From an uncultured Planctomycetales bacterium (GTDB lineage: Bacteria > Planctomycetota > Planctomycetia > Isosphaerales > Isosphaeraceae), in NCBI GenBank assembly GCA_903926465.1, contig CAIYJE010000160.1:62001-126000 (forward strand): DNA of 64,000 bases, written 5' to 3'. Numbering within the stretch: the first letter of the stretch is position 1; each line of letters starts with the position of its first letter. Below, in pieces: positions 35,492 to 44,333 of the stretch. The notes under the pieces are model-generated. The model ran no database searches. It was given only the letters and a program-made list of their open reading frames with translations, and was not told where the DNA came from. The translations under genes and the position numbers were made by a program.

Positions 35492-37939
35492 TTATTTGGG
35501 CCAGTCCGATTGATCGAGCCACCGCACAACTTCATCATGGAAGGGTGGGGCATCGTCAATTCGTAGAAGGTAACGGGCCCCTTCCAACTGATAAGCAGAC
35601 TCTGCCCAATCTTTGAGGTCTTTGCTTCCAGGGCGGCTTACCCAGAGCAGTTTTGGAGCGGCAAGTGCTGCGGCAGCCGGTAGCCCACCAAACTGAAGAA
35701 CGCCTGGCAGATCCAGCGCCGAGGGAATTTCCGCAGTGCCGTCTCCATAGTCGAATCCTTCAAGATCGATATAGCTATGGGCAATCCCCTCAACCAGCGG
35801 CAGGCTGAGCAAGGCGATTGGGCCGAATCCTTCAACTGCGGCGAGGTTCACCTGATGGATACCTGGTAACTGACGGGTCCAGCCGAGTACGGTCGCAAGA
35901 TCTTGCGCGTGGTCGGCCGCAAGCACCTTGTTGTAGGTTTCATAATGAACGGTGGCTGGGCGCTTTGCGTGTGGGTTTGCCACGTCGGCCGATTCGCCAA
36001 CCAGCAGCGGATCGAATCCAACCACGGTTTGACCGGAATCCAGCAACGCCTTGATCAGCGGCCGGAACGTTCCATCGGCATGTACCAGGCCTGCTTTTCC
36101 ATGCTTGGAAGCAATCACAGTGAGCCGCCCGGTTGCATGGGTGGGAATAAGCATGACCGTGGGGATCTGGCCACCATCGGTATCTCGTTCAATTCGTGAG
36201 TGGGCAATTCTCACCCCGTCCCGATCAATTCTGCGAACCTCGAAAGCGCGAGCTTCAGCCGCCGATACCGTTCGAAGTCCAAGTCGGACCCTGAGTGTTT
36301 TCAGCAAGGCTTGCCGATCCATAGCCCAGAACTTTGAACCAGCCTGGGGCTGCATCTTCTGAATTTCTGCCCCGAGCCAGTGCGTGAGGTCGGACTCAAT
36401 TTCGAGCGCAGACTTTCGGTCAGACGGGGCCAGGGTCTGGTCATTGAACGTCCAGAGGACCTCGGGTTTTTCAACAGTCTGATCTCCTTCCCGAGTTCGC
36501 TCCAGGTCATCGAATCCCAGAAATTCCCGGGTCAAGAACGGATAGATCGCATTCCGACTGGTCTGATTGTAGTTATGCGGAAATGTGAATGTCTCTGCCT
36601 CCACGCGTTCGCCAAAACCGAGCAGGCGATAAACCTCTCGCAGAATTGGAAGCGTGTGGCTGGTGGTATGCACGGTCCAGTCTCCGGTGGCTCCAACCAG
36701 CTTCATGGGCCGTGGGGCGGCCAGCGCGGCAATTTCCACATTGTCGGTGCCGTGCCTGAGGCCGGCTGCGTTTTCACAAACGCAACCACCCTGGAATCCC
36801 TCGGAGACCATGACCACCGGGGCCGACACCGCCAGACGTGAATCGAGCGCAGCCAGTAAGAACGTTTGTGTGCCGCCCCCAGATTCTCCCGTACAGCCGA
36901 TCCGAGCGGGATCCACATCGGGCCGCTCACAGAGCCAGTCCATGACGCGAAGACTGTTCCATGTCTGGAGCGATGGCAGGCTATATCCCCACCGATTCAG
37001 GTGCGGGTTCAGGAACTCGTGCTTGAAGTACTTGCTGTCGTTGTAGCCCACCATGTCGTACATCACCACAAAGAAACCGAGCTTCGCCAGCCTGATACAG
37101 CGAGGCTGGACCTCGGGATTCACTCGGCCATCTTCCCAGTGCCCATGCGGGCAAAGGATCGCAGGAAGCCGGCCGCTCGATGTTTTGGGCTTGTAGATAT
37201 TGCCTGAGAGGTAAAACCCGGGCAGGGTCTTCAGAACGAACTTCTCAATGGTGTAATCGCCCCGGTCTACCAGGCCATAAACACGTGGCTCAAGCGGCTC
37301 TTTTGGTGGCTGAGGCCATAGCCCCAAGGTCACCTGCAACTGGTCTCTGAGTGCGGAGGCTCGCTCTTTCCACGCTTCGGCGGATGCTGGAGCCACGAAA
37401 TCGGCACCCTCTTGGTTCGTGCGAATCCCTTCGCGTCTTGCGTCGGGGGCAGGATCAATTGCGTCCAGCGGGCCACGAATGACATCGAGAACGTCGGAGA
37501 ACGGGATCCCCTTCTGACGAATCCAGACCACCGGTGGAACCGATCGATCAACTTCGGCCTCAGGAGTTCCAGCCTGCTTGGAGTCGGTACTGCGACTGAG
37601 AGTGAGAGAATCCTCAGCAGCCATTGTGATCTCGCCCAGCGTTCTCCAGCGGGGCAGCCCCTCGGGAAGATCTGTTTGCTTTGCGAACCTGAGCGACGTG
37701 CCCTCACGTTCCATGGTCCAGCGATCAGCCGCCGTTTCCCAGACCAAGACCTCATAAGGCCCAGCATGGAACGGGCCCGCCTTGGGCGTGCTTGCGGTAG
37801 ACCAGTCACTGGCCTGAATCAGGAATGCCGGTTCACCGGCTTGGCCCGGAAGCGGGACGCCGAATAACAGCACTGAAGCAATCAGGCCGGCCAGAAATGG
37901 ACAGCCATTCAACAACGGCAAATGCGAACGCAGACGCAT
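35492..37939 (-). CDS. Large secreted alpha/beta hydrolase, acetyl-esterase-like
   Basis: 815 aa, ATG at 37939 with GAGGG upstream. A hydrophobic leader (FLAGLIASVLLFGVPLPGQA) directs export. From about residue 240 lies an alpha/beta-hydrolase domain: LPAILCPHGHWEDGR (oxyanion region), VVMYDMVGYNDS, and the nucleophile elbow GCTGESGGGTQ (G-x-S-x-G type). A possible His is in FPHNYNQ. The C-terminal 300 residues look like a second, degenerate hydrolase-like domain (TVIASKHGKAG, VVGFDPLLVG) without a clear nucleophile. Planctomycetes have many such acetyl-xylan-esterase relatives acting on polysaccharides; the substrate here is unknown. It terminates at the shared terminator. Confidence 0.75.
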   Translation of the reverse strand: MRLRSHLPLLNGCPFLAGLIASVLLFGVPLPGQAGEPAFLIQASDWSTASTPKAGPFHAGPYEVLVWETAADRWTMEREGTSLRFAKQTDLPEGLPRWRTLGEITMAAEDSLTLSRSTDSKQAGTPEAEVDRSVPPVVWIRQKGIPFSDVLDVIRGPLDAIDPAPDARREGIRTNQEGADFVAPASAEAWKERASALRDQLQVTLGLWPQPPKEPLEPRVYGLVDRGDYTIEKFVLKTLPGFYLSGNIYKPKTSSGRLPAILCPHGHWEDGRVNPEVQPRCIRLAKLGFFVVMYDMVGYNDSKYFKHEFLNPHLNRWGYSLPSLQTWNSLRVMDWLCERPDVDPARIGCTGESGGGTQTFLLAALDSRLAVSAPVVMVSEGFQGGCVCENAAGLRHGTDNVEIAALAAPRPMKLVGATGDWTVHTTSHTLPILREVYRLLGFGERVEAETFTFPHNYNQTSRNAIYPFLTREFLGFDDLERTREGDQTVEKPEVLWTFNDQTLAPSDRKSALEIESDLTHWLGAEIQKMQPQAGSKFWAMDRQALLKTLRVRLGLRTVSAAEARAFEVRRIDRDGVRIAHSRIERDTDGGQIPTVMLIPTHATGRLTVIASKHGKAGLVHADGTFRPLIKALLDSGQTVVGFDPLLVGESADVANPHAKRPATVHYETYNKVLAADHAQDLATVLGWTRQLPGIHQVNLAAVEGFGPIALLSLPLVEGIAHSYIDLEGFDYGDGTAEIPSALDLPGVLQFGGLPAAAALAAPKLLWVSRPGSKDLKDWAESAYQLEGARYLLRIDDAPPFHDEVVRWLDQSDWPK

Positions 37940-38037
37940 GGGTGGGCCCTCGGTTTCAAGGTGGGATTGCCATGATACATGGCCCGGGCCCCATGCGCAA
38001 CAGTCTTGTGAAAGTCTCAGCGCAATCGACTTCTGAT

Positions 38038-38712
38038 TTACTGGCCAGCTTCCATCGGCTTGGCTGGCTCCGGAATTGCCAGTGATTGGTCCAACCGATA
38101 GGCGGTCCGGTAAATCGGTCGTCCTTCAATCCGATACTTGCGCTCAAAGTTGGTGAGGTACTCAGACTCTCCAACCACGCTGGGAATTTCGTGCAGTCTC
38201 ACGAATTCAGGCCGAGGCGCAACCTCGGCACACATGGTGTGGAAGTACTCCTCTACATCCGTGGCAATATGCAGTTCGCCGCCATCCCTGAGCACGGTCG
38301 ATACGCGGGCCACGAAATCGGCATCAAACACCCTGCGCTTCTTGTGCCGCTTCTTCCACCAAGGGTCCGGAAAGTAAATGTGGACCGCAGCCAGCTCGAC
38401 AAGCCCATCAAGGGTCAGCCAGAGTTGTCGTACATCGGCCTTCATCATGGCCACGTTAGGAAGTTTTGCCTTGGCAATACGCTCGGCACCCCGTTTGGCG
38501 TACTTCTTGATGACCTCAACGCCCAGAATGTTATGTGCGGGCCTGGCCACGCCGGCGCTGGTCAGGAACAAGCCTTTACCAGAGCCCACCTCCAGTTCCA
38601 GGGGTGCCGGATGCGCAAACAAGCTTTGCACAGCCAACCGTCCAGGAGGCTTCGGTAGTTCGTAAAGTGGGAGGCCCGGCAAAAGTGGAGCTGGCGCTTC
38701 AGGCTGAGTCAT
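38038..38712 (-). CDS. trmB: tRNA (guanine-N7-)-methyltransferase
   Basis: TrmB methylates G46 of tRNAs with SAM. 224 aa. Motifs: SAM loop LELEVGSGKG, GVEVIKKYAKRGAERI, and the family signature IYFPDPWWKKRHKKRR; the tail TNFERKYRIEGRPIYRTAY is also conserved. The ATG at 38712 lies only 4 bp after the stop of the FabZ-like gene, so the two genes are translated from one message with coupling. The Shine-Dalgarno of trmB is weak, consistent with coupling. Confidence 0.93.
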   Translation of the reverse strand: MTQPEAPAPLLPGLPLYELPKPPGRLAVQSLFAHPAPLELEVGSGKGLFLTSAGVARPAHNILGVEVIKKYAKRGAERIAKAKLPNVAMMKADVRQLWLTLDGLVELAAVHIYFPDPWWKKRHKKRRVFDADFVARVSTVLRDGGELHIATDVEEYFHTMCAEVAPRPEFVRLHEIPSVVGESEYLTNFERKYRIEGRPIYRTAYRLDQSLAIPEPAKPMEAGQ

Positions 38713-38716
38713 GAGT

Positions 38717-39205
38717 TCAAGCGTTATTCGTGAGGGCCACGCCTATGATCTGAGCCTGGAACACCATGTTGCGCCCAACAAATCCCTGGGTGGCAAACGT
38801 CATCTGCCGGCGGTGAACCTTGACCGCCTTGGCCACCACAAGAAGTCGGTCGCCAGGGCGCACGGTCCCTCGGAAGCGGACATCTTCCATACCCCCAAAG
38901 CCCAGAAATCCATCGCGAATAATTCCGACTTTGTGGCAATAGAAGCTGCAAAGCTGTGCAGCCGCTTCGCACATGATGACACCCGGCATCAAGGGGTAGC
39001 CGGGCATGTGACCGCGAACCCAGAACTCGTCAGGGCTCAGGTCCTTGTAACCGACGATCAGAGATTCTTCTGGAGAGTAATGCACAATCGCCGAGAGTTG
39101 TTCCATCTCAAAGCGTTGAGGGTTACCCTTCCTGATCTCATCAAGTCCAAAGAGCACCTGAGACGTATCAATCGAGTCGGGGTCTATGAGGGCAGCGGGC
39201 GGCAT
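38717..39205 (-). CDS. fabZ: FabZ-like 3-hydroxyacyl-ACP dehydratase
   Basis: Hot-dog-fold dehydratase that removes water from 3-hydroxyacyl-ACP in fatty acid synthesis. The ATG at 39205 is chosen over the GTG at 39211 because of GAGGAAA upstream. 162 aa. The active-site stretch is GHMPGYPLMPGVIMCEAAAQ with His66 and Glu80, as in FabZ (GHFPxxPxxPGV). SPDEFWVRGH precedes it. It could be the housekeeping FabZ or a paralogue; planctomycetes often also carry FabZ fused to LpxC. trmB follows 4 bp downstream. Confidence 0.88.
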   Translation of the reverse strand: MPPAALIDPDSIDTSQVLFGLDEIRKGNPQRFEMEQLSAIVHYSPEESLIVGYKDLSPDEFWVRGHMPGYPLMPGVIMCEAAAQLCSFYCHKVGIIRDGFLGFGGMEDVRFRGTVRPGDRLLVVAKAVKVHRRQMTFATQGFVGRNMVFQAQIIGVALTNNA

Positions 39206-39374
39206 GGACACATTTCCTCAGGCTCGGCAAAACCACAGCTTCCCGCAAAAACGATCACAATCGCACTTGAGAGGCCGCGCTAGGCACTTTCCTGGCCCGG
39301 TTGTTATGAATCGATTTATGATGACGAGGGTGGGCGATCCAGGCAAGAGGGCCATGCTTCAAGAGAGTTGATAC

Positions 39375-40223
39375 ATGACGGAATCTACGGAAGATCCGGA
39401 ACTTCAGGTGCGACCGACAGGCAGCATGGTAACCTACGGCTACCCCAGAGACCATCTCCAAAAGGACCTAGCAATTGCCGCCTGGCTGAACGCAAGCCGG
39501 GTCGAAATTCTTCCAGACTGGACGGCGCGACCAGACCCAGGCCCGGCCCAAAAAATTTGTGACGATGCTGGAATCGTCGTCCATAGCGTGCACGCATGCT
39601 GGGGTGGTGTCAGCCCGTTCGCTGTCCGGGTCGATCTCGGTTCCACCAGTTCTGCCATTCGCTTCGCCAGCCTGGATGCGGTGAAATACTGCCTGGACTG
39701 GGCGGTGAAGGTGGGTGCCACTCACCTGGTGGTTCATCCGGGTGGGCTTTCAGACCGCTCAGAGCAGGACGCCAGGACCAGCGCACTGCTTGAGAGTTTG
39801 GAAGTACTGGCTGACGCTGTGGGTGATGCAGAGATCCGGATCTGCGTGGAGAACATGCCTCCAGGCGTTTTTCCAGGCCACAGAATGAACGACCTTCGCC
39901 AGATTGTGGACCAGATGGATCGGCCCCAAATTGGACTCGCCCTGGATACCGGTCACGCCCATATCAGTTCCACGATCCAAATGGAAACCCTGGCGGCCGG
40001 CTGTCGCTTGTTCACAACCCACGTGCACGACAACAACGGACGAAACGATGCTCACCTCCCGCCGGGCCGTGGAACCCTGAACTGGGAGGCCTGGCCCGAG
40101 GCTCTGAATGAGATCGGTTACCAAGGCAGCATCATGCTTGAATGTATCCGGTTTCTCAGGGAGCACCCAGAGTCATTAACAGACGAGTTGCGAAAGCGGA
40201 TCCAGCTCATGACTGGCCCATGA
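39375..40223 (+). CDS. Sugar phosphate isomerase/epimerase-like TIM-barrel protein
   Basis: 282 aa, ATG at 39375. The AP-endonuclease-2-like barrel is indicated by VEILPDW, HSVHACWGG, THLVVHPGG, RICVENMPPG, IGLALDTGHAH, FTTHVHDNNGRNDAHLPPGR and IMLECI. These supply the Glu, Asp and His ligands of a divalent metal site. HVHDNxGxxDxHxPxG is a common motif of this superfamily. No signal peptide, so cytosolic. The substrate is unknown. It is divergent from fabZ-trmB. Confidence 0.82.
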   Translation: MTESTEDPELQVRPTGSMVTYGYPRDHLQKDLAIAAWLNASRVEILPDWTARPDPGPAQKICDDAGIVVHSVHACWGGVSPFAVRVDLGSTSSAIRFASLDAVKYCLDWAVKVGATHLVVHPGGLSDRSEQDARTSALLESLEVLADAVGDAEIRICVENMPPGVFPGHRMNDLRQIVDQMDRPQIGLALDTGHAHISSTIQMETLAAGCRLFTTHVHDNNGRNDAHLPPGRGTLNWEAWPEALNEIGYQGSIMLECIRFLREHPESLTDELRKRIQLMTGP

Positions 40224-40441
40224 GTTCGGTTTGCAGTGACCTGGAAAGGGGAATCTGGCCTGAAAAGTCAGCCTGACTGGTACAGGTGTTACGCCCGACG
40301 CGCTGTTTTCGCAGGTTGTGCGAGCTGGACTGGCGATTTTTTTTGGGGCGTCCGATAGCAAACCCATGGTCTTGGATACTGGCCGTTCTTCGGCCAACCG
40401 GATCTGACTCTCGATGAGTACCGTCCAGGAGGGACGGCCCC

Positions 40442-42346
40442 ATGGGCATCAATCGACGAAATCTCCTGGAGTCACTTGGCATGGCAGGAGCCACCGCCCT
40501 GCTGGCCACCAATGCCCCTGCCCAGTCGCCAGACCTGCCAGCAGCCACCCTGCCTGGGCCCGTTCCGGCCGGTTCAGCCCCTTCGCAATTCCTGGGTGGG
40601 CATCGCGGCCTCTTTGGACGCATGACCGGGGCTCAGGCCGCGGTCGCCGCGCTCCAGTCTCATGGGGTGCGTTGCGTGTTTGGCGTTCCTGGGGCTCAGA
40701 ACAATGAACTCTGGGACTGTATGAAGTCTCAGCAACTCCCTTACTTTCTGGTGACGAACGAGTATTCCGCCAGCATCATGGCCGACGCCTCGGCCAGAGT
40801 TACCGGCGGGGTTGGCGTGTTCGCAATCGTGCCGGGGCCAGGTGTAACCAACGCCTTGACCGGAATTGGCGAGGCGCTCTACGACAGCGTACCGATCGTG
40901 GGCATTGTGACCGACATCCGACGCGAGGCAGACGCTCCCGTGGGTCAGGTTCACGGACTTGCCAATGCCGCCATCCTTCGCACCGTCTCCAAGGCGGTGT
41001 TTGAAGTGCGTCACGTGGCAGAGATCCCTCAGGCCATTCACCAGGCCTTCGCCATCGCACGCTCGGGCGAGCCAGGCCCCACCGCCGTGGTCATCCCTTA
41101 CAACTATTACGCAGAAGTTTGGGACTTTGATGTTCCACCTCCTCCGCCAATGCCCCTGCCGCTGGATGAAACGGCTTACCGCAAAGCCGTTCAGCTCTTG
41201 TCCGATCGCAAGTTGAGGGTTGGAATTTACGCAGGCATGGGCTGCGTCAATGCCACCGAGCCACTTCAGCAACTGGCAGAAATTTTGCAGGCTCCCGTGG
41301 CCACGTCCGTGAGCGGCAAGGGCGTGATCTCAGAAGCTCACCCGCTTTCCGTGGGCTGGGGATACGGCCCATACGGCACCCGAACCGCGGAAAAAACCTT
41401 TGAGAACGTCGATCTGGTGCTGGCTGTTGGCGTCAAGTTCAGCGAGGTTTCTACGGCCAATTACTCCGTGCCAGAAACCAAGCACCTCATTCACGTCGAC
41501 GCAAACCCCAGCAATCTCGGTCGAAATGTGAAGACCTGCGTGAGTGTGCACGCCGACGCCCAGGTCTTTCTCAGTCGGCTTGTCTCAGATGCCGCCGCAA
41601 TCCAGCGCCCCCCCTGCCCGCCACTCCAAGCCAGCATCCGCAGCCTTCGTTCTCAGGAAAAGCGGGTCAATTACCAGGTCGAGGTCAAAAACGGCGTCGA
41701 TCCCATGCTCATGCTGCTGGAGATGCAGCGGATCCTCAATCCCGAAGACCTGGTCTTCGTAGACGTGACCGCGGCGGTTCACTGGGCCTCCGAAGTTATT
41801 GAGGTCCACGGACCCCGCCGTTACTTCACGCCCACCAATAACCAAAGCATGGGCTGGGCGGTTCCGGCCGCCATCGGTGCCCAGCGAACCTGTCCAGGGC
41901 AGCGGGTGGTCTCGGTGGTTGGCGATGGCTGCTTTCTGATGACCGGACTGGAAGCCTCTACGGCCGCTCGTACCGGACTGCCGGTCAAATTCTTCCTCCT
42001 GGACGATGGCGCTTATCACTACATGCAAATGCTCCAGGAGCCGGTCTACGGACGGACCACGGCCACGGAACTGGCACCAATCGACTACGCCGCACTTTCC
42101 AAAGGTCTCGGCCTGGCCTACCACTGCATTCACGCGAACGAAGACCTGGGAGCGGGGATCTTGCGAACCCTGGCCACTCCAGGCCCCGTGCTATGCAGGG
42201 TGACCATTGGCTATCGAGGGCGTGATATCCGATGGCTTGAAGCGCTCAAAGGCTCTTACATTGATCGAATGTCCACCGGTGATAAGTTTCGGCTGGCCCG
42301 GCGAGCGGCCGTACGCACCGCCAATCCGCTGTTAAGGGATGACTGA
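40442..42346 (+). CDS. Thiamine-diphosphate enzyme with twin-arginine leader (acetolactate-synthase-like)
   Basis: 634 aa, ATG at 40442 with AGGAGGG 11 bases upstream. The first 28 residues read as a Tat leader (INRRNLLESLGMAGATALLA, then ATNAPAQ), unusual for this family. Then come three ThDP-enzyme domains: PYR (QAAVAALQSHGVRCVFGVPG; the catalytic Glu is Glu107 in TNEYSASIMADASAR), a central domain, and PP (VVGDGCFLMTGLEA followed by FFLLDDGAYHYM, where the usual Asn-Asn is Asp-Asp). Substrate specificity (acetolactate, oxalyl-CoA, benzoylformate, etc.) cannot be assigned. Whether it is really exported needs testing. Confidence 0.8.
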   Translation: MGINRRNLLESLGMAGATALLATNAPAQSPDLPAATLPGPVPAGSAPSQFLGGHRGLFGRMTGAQAAVAALQSHGVRCVFGVPGAQNNELWDCMKSQQLPYFLVTNEYSASIMADASARVTGGVGVFAIVPGPGVTNALTGIGEALYDSVPIVGIVTDIRREADAPVGQVHGLANAAILRTVSKAVFEVRHVAEIPQAIHQAFAIARSGEPGPTAVVIPYNYYAEVWDFDVPPPPPMPLPLDETAYRKAVQLLSDRKLRVGIYAGMGCVNATEPLQQLAEILQAPVATSVSGKGVISEAHPLSVGWGYGPYGTRTAEKTFENVDLVLAVGVKFSEVSTANYSVPETKHLIHVDANPSNLGRNVKTCVSVHADAQVFLSRLVSDAAAIQRPPCPPLQASIRSLRSQEKRVNYQVEVKNGVDPMLMLLEMQRILNPEDLVFVDVTAAVHWASEVIEVHGPRRYFTPTNNQSMGWAVPAAIGAQRTCPGQRVVSVVGDGCFLMTGLEASTAARTGLPVKFFLLDDGAYHYMQMLQEPVYGRTTATELAPIDYAALSKGLGLAYHCIHANEDLGAGILRTLATPGPVLCRVTIGYRGRDIRWLEALKGSYIDRMSTGDKFRLARRAAVRTANPLLRDD

Positions 42347-42530
42347 TCAGGCCCATGAGAGGGCTCTTGGTCCGATCTGCCCTTTCAAGGATTGAATCGA
42401 GTCCGTATAGTTCGGCCGCTACGATGGAAAACGCTTTCTCTGGCCAACGGTCACGGACGACCGAAACTGGCCGAGTTTGCATGAAACGTTCCGCCGGTTG
42501 CGGTGAAAGACAGGGAAAGTCAGCCGCATT

Positions 42531-43394
42531 ATGAATACACGGACGAACTCGACGCCGCCACATGCCGAGTTCTTTCCACCCGCAACGCCGCCACCGCGGC
42601 GAAGCGTACCGTGGGTGAGACTCCGGAACGACCTGCTTGAACTTGGTCGCGTCTGGCCTGTAATTCACAACATGGTTTCTCAGGAACTCCGGGTTCGCTA
42701 CCAGAGGTCATTCCTTGGCTTTCTCTGGTCGCTGCTGAATCCGATCCTGATGATGATCACCATGACCGCGGTCTTCTCCAAAATTCTGGGTCGGAACGAA
42801 CCGGCCTACGCTCTGTACCTCTTCTCGGGCTTGGTCCCCTGGCTGTTCCTTTCTGGCAGCCTGACCGATGCAGCGTATTGCATTATTCAGAACGAGGGAC
42901 TGATCCGCAAAATCTATATTCCCAAGCTGGTTTTTCCGGTCAGCCGAATTCTGTTCAACCTGGTGAACTTTTTGCTCACCCTGCTGGCGTTGTTCGTGCT
43001 GCTGGTTCCGCTGGGGGCAAAGTTTTCATTGGCCATGCTTTTTCTGCCGGTGTCCATTGCGCTTTTCACCGTGTTTGTGCTTGGACTCGGTATTGGACTG
43101 GCCGTTCTCAACACGTTTTATCGGGACTGTGGGCACCTGGTTGGGGTGTTTTTGCAGGCTTGGTACTTCATGACGCCAATTCTCTACTCGACCAGGGATT
43201 TGGAAACAATTCCGCTGTTCGTGAAGCTGAATCCGGCGTATCCGTTCATCGCGCAATTCCAGGCGATTATCCGGTATGGCCAGATGCCATCCGGATCCAT
43301 GATTTTTGCGTCGTTTGTACTCGCATTTGTTTGCTTAGGGGTCGGCTATGCCGCCTTCAAATCTCATGAAGACAAGCTTGTCTTCCGCCTTTAG
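42531..43394 (+). CDS. ABC-2-type exporter permease (Wzm-like)
   Basis: 287 aa membrane subunit of a polysaccharide- or glycoconjugate-exporting ABC transporter. After a Pro-rich N-terminus the family start VISQELRVRYQRSFLG-like stretch appears as NMVSQELRVRYQRSFLGFLW, then LLNPILMMITMTAVFSKIL. About six membrane helices follow, including YLFSGLVPWLFLSGSL and LVNFLLTLLALFVLLVPLGA. LNPAYPFIAQFQAII is another Wzm signature. The ATPase gene overlaps its 3' end by 47 bp, so the subunits are cotranslated. No glycosyltransferase lies next to it. Confidence 0.88.
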   Translation: MNTRTNSTPPHAEFFPPATPPPRRSVPWVRLRNDLLELGRVWPVIHNMVSQELRVRYQRSFLGFLWSLLNPILMMITMTAVFSKILGRNEPAYALYLFSGLVPWLFLSGSLTDAAYCIIQNEGLIRKIYIPKLVFPVSRILFNLVNFLLTLLALFVLLVPLGAKFSLAMLFLPVSIALFTVFVLGLGIGLAVLNTFYRDCGHLVGVFLQAWYFMTPILYSTRDLETIPLFVKLNPAYPFIAQFQAIIRYGQMPSGSMIFASFVLAFVCLGVGYAAFKSHEDKLVFRL

Positions 43395-44181
43395 AACGAA
43401 ATACACCCGCCATGACCGACGGTCGGCAACCGAGGCTCTGATCGAGCTTGAGAATGTGGCGCTGCGCTTTGTTAGTTACCACGACAAGCAGTACTCGATC
43501 AAACGGGCAGTCTTGAATTTACTGCTCCAGCGTGAAGAGCCGAAGCCGGTATCGGAATTCTGGGCGCTCCAAGGCGTGAACCTGCGCATTGGCTTGGGCG
43601 AGCGTGTTGGCATTCTGGGCCATAACGGGGCCGGCAAAAGTACGTTACTCCGTTTGATGGCAAGAATTTACCCACCCACCCACGGGTCACTGGAAATTCG
43701 TGGAATTGTGGCCCCGCTGATCGAGATGGGGGCTGGGTTCAATCCCGAACTTTCCGGGCGTGACAATATCTTTCTGAACGGCGCACTGCTTGGCTTCAAC
43801 CGCCGAGAGATGAACGAGCGTCTTGAGGGGATCTGGGCATTTACCGGGCTCGAAGAGTTTGCCGATATGCCCCTCAAGTATTACTCAAGCGGGATGTATG
43901 TCCGGCTGGCGTTCGCCATTGCCACCGAAGTTGAGCCTGAAATCTTGCTGATTGACGAGTCTCTGGGGGTTGGAGACGCCAGCTTTGTAGACAAGGCCAA
44001 AACCCGTCTCAAACGGGTCATGGAGAAGAGCAATGCCGTGGTGATCGTCTCCCACGACATGGATTCGCTTCGTGAACTCTGTACGCGTGGGATCTGGATG
44101 GACCATGGCCGGGTGGTTGATGACGGCCCGATTGATCGAATCGTCGACGAATACATCGAAAAAGTCAGGAACGCCGGCTGA
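43348..44181 (+). CDS. ABC exporter ATPase (Wzt-like)
   Basis: 277 aa ATPase partner of the upstream permease. The ATG at 43348 is supported by AGGGG just upstream; an ATG at 43366 is possible. Walker A GHNGAGKST, Q-loop region VAPLIEMGAGFNPELSGRDN, ABC signature YSSGMYVRLAF, Walker B ILLIDESLGVGD (catalytic Glu present) and switch His (VSHDMD) are all there. The family exports O-antigen or teichoic-acid-like polymers. It has no C-terminal carbohydrate-binding extension as in some Wzt proteins, being short. Confidence 0.92.
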   Translation: MPPSNLMKTSLSSAFRTKYTRHDRRSATEALIELENVALRFVSYHDKQYSIKRAVLNLLLQREEPKPVSEFWALQGVNLRIGLGERVGILGHNGAGKSTLLRLMARIYPPTHGSLEIRGIVAPLIEMGAGFNPELSGRDNIFLNGALLGFNRREMNERLEGIWAFTGLEEFADMPLKYYSSGMYVRLAFAIATEVEPEILLIDESLGVGDASFVDKAKTRLKRVMEKSNAVVIVSHDMDSLRELCTRGIWMDHGRVVDDGPIDRIVDEYIEKVRNAG

Positions 44182-44333
44182 TCGATACCGAACCGGGCCA
44201 GCGCCTGGTTCTTGGCGACGGACATGCCGCGTGTGACCTTGACCGAGTTTCCGGTGATCGCGATGATACGCGTCGGATGAAGACATACGCTCATCTCGGC
44301 TGATTGCGGACACTCACAAGGAGTGCGACTCCC

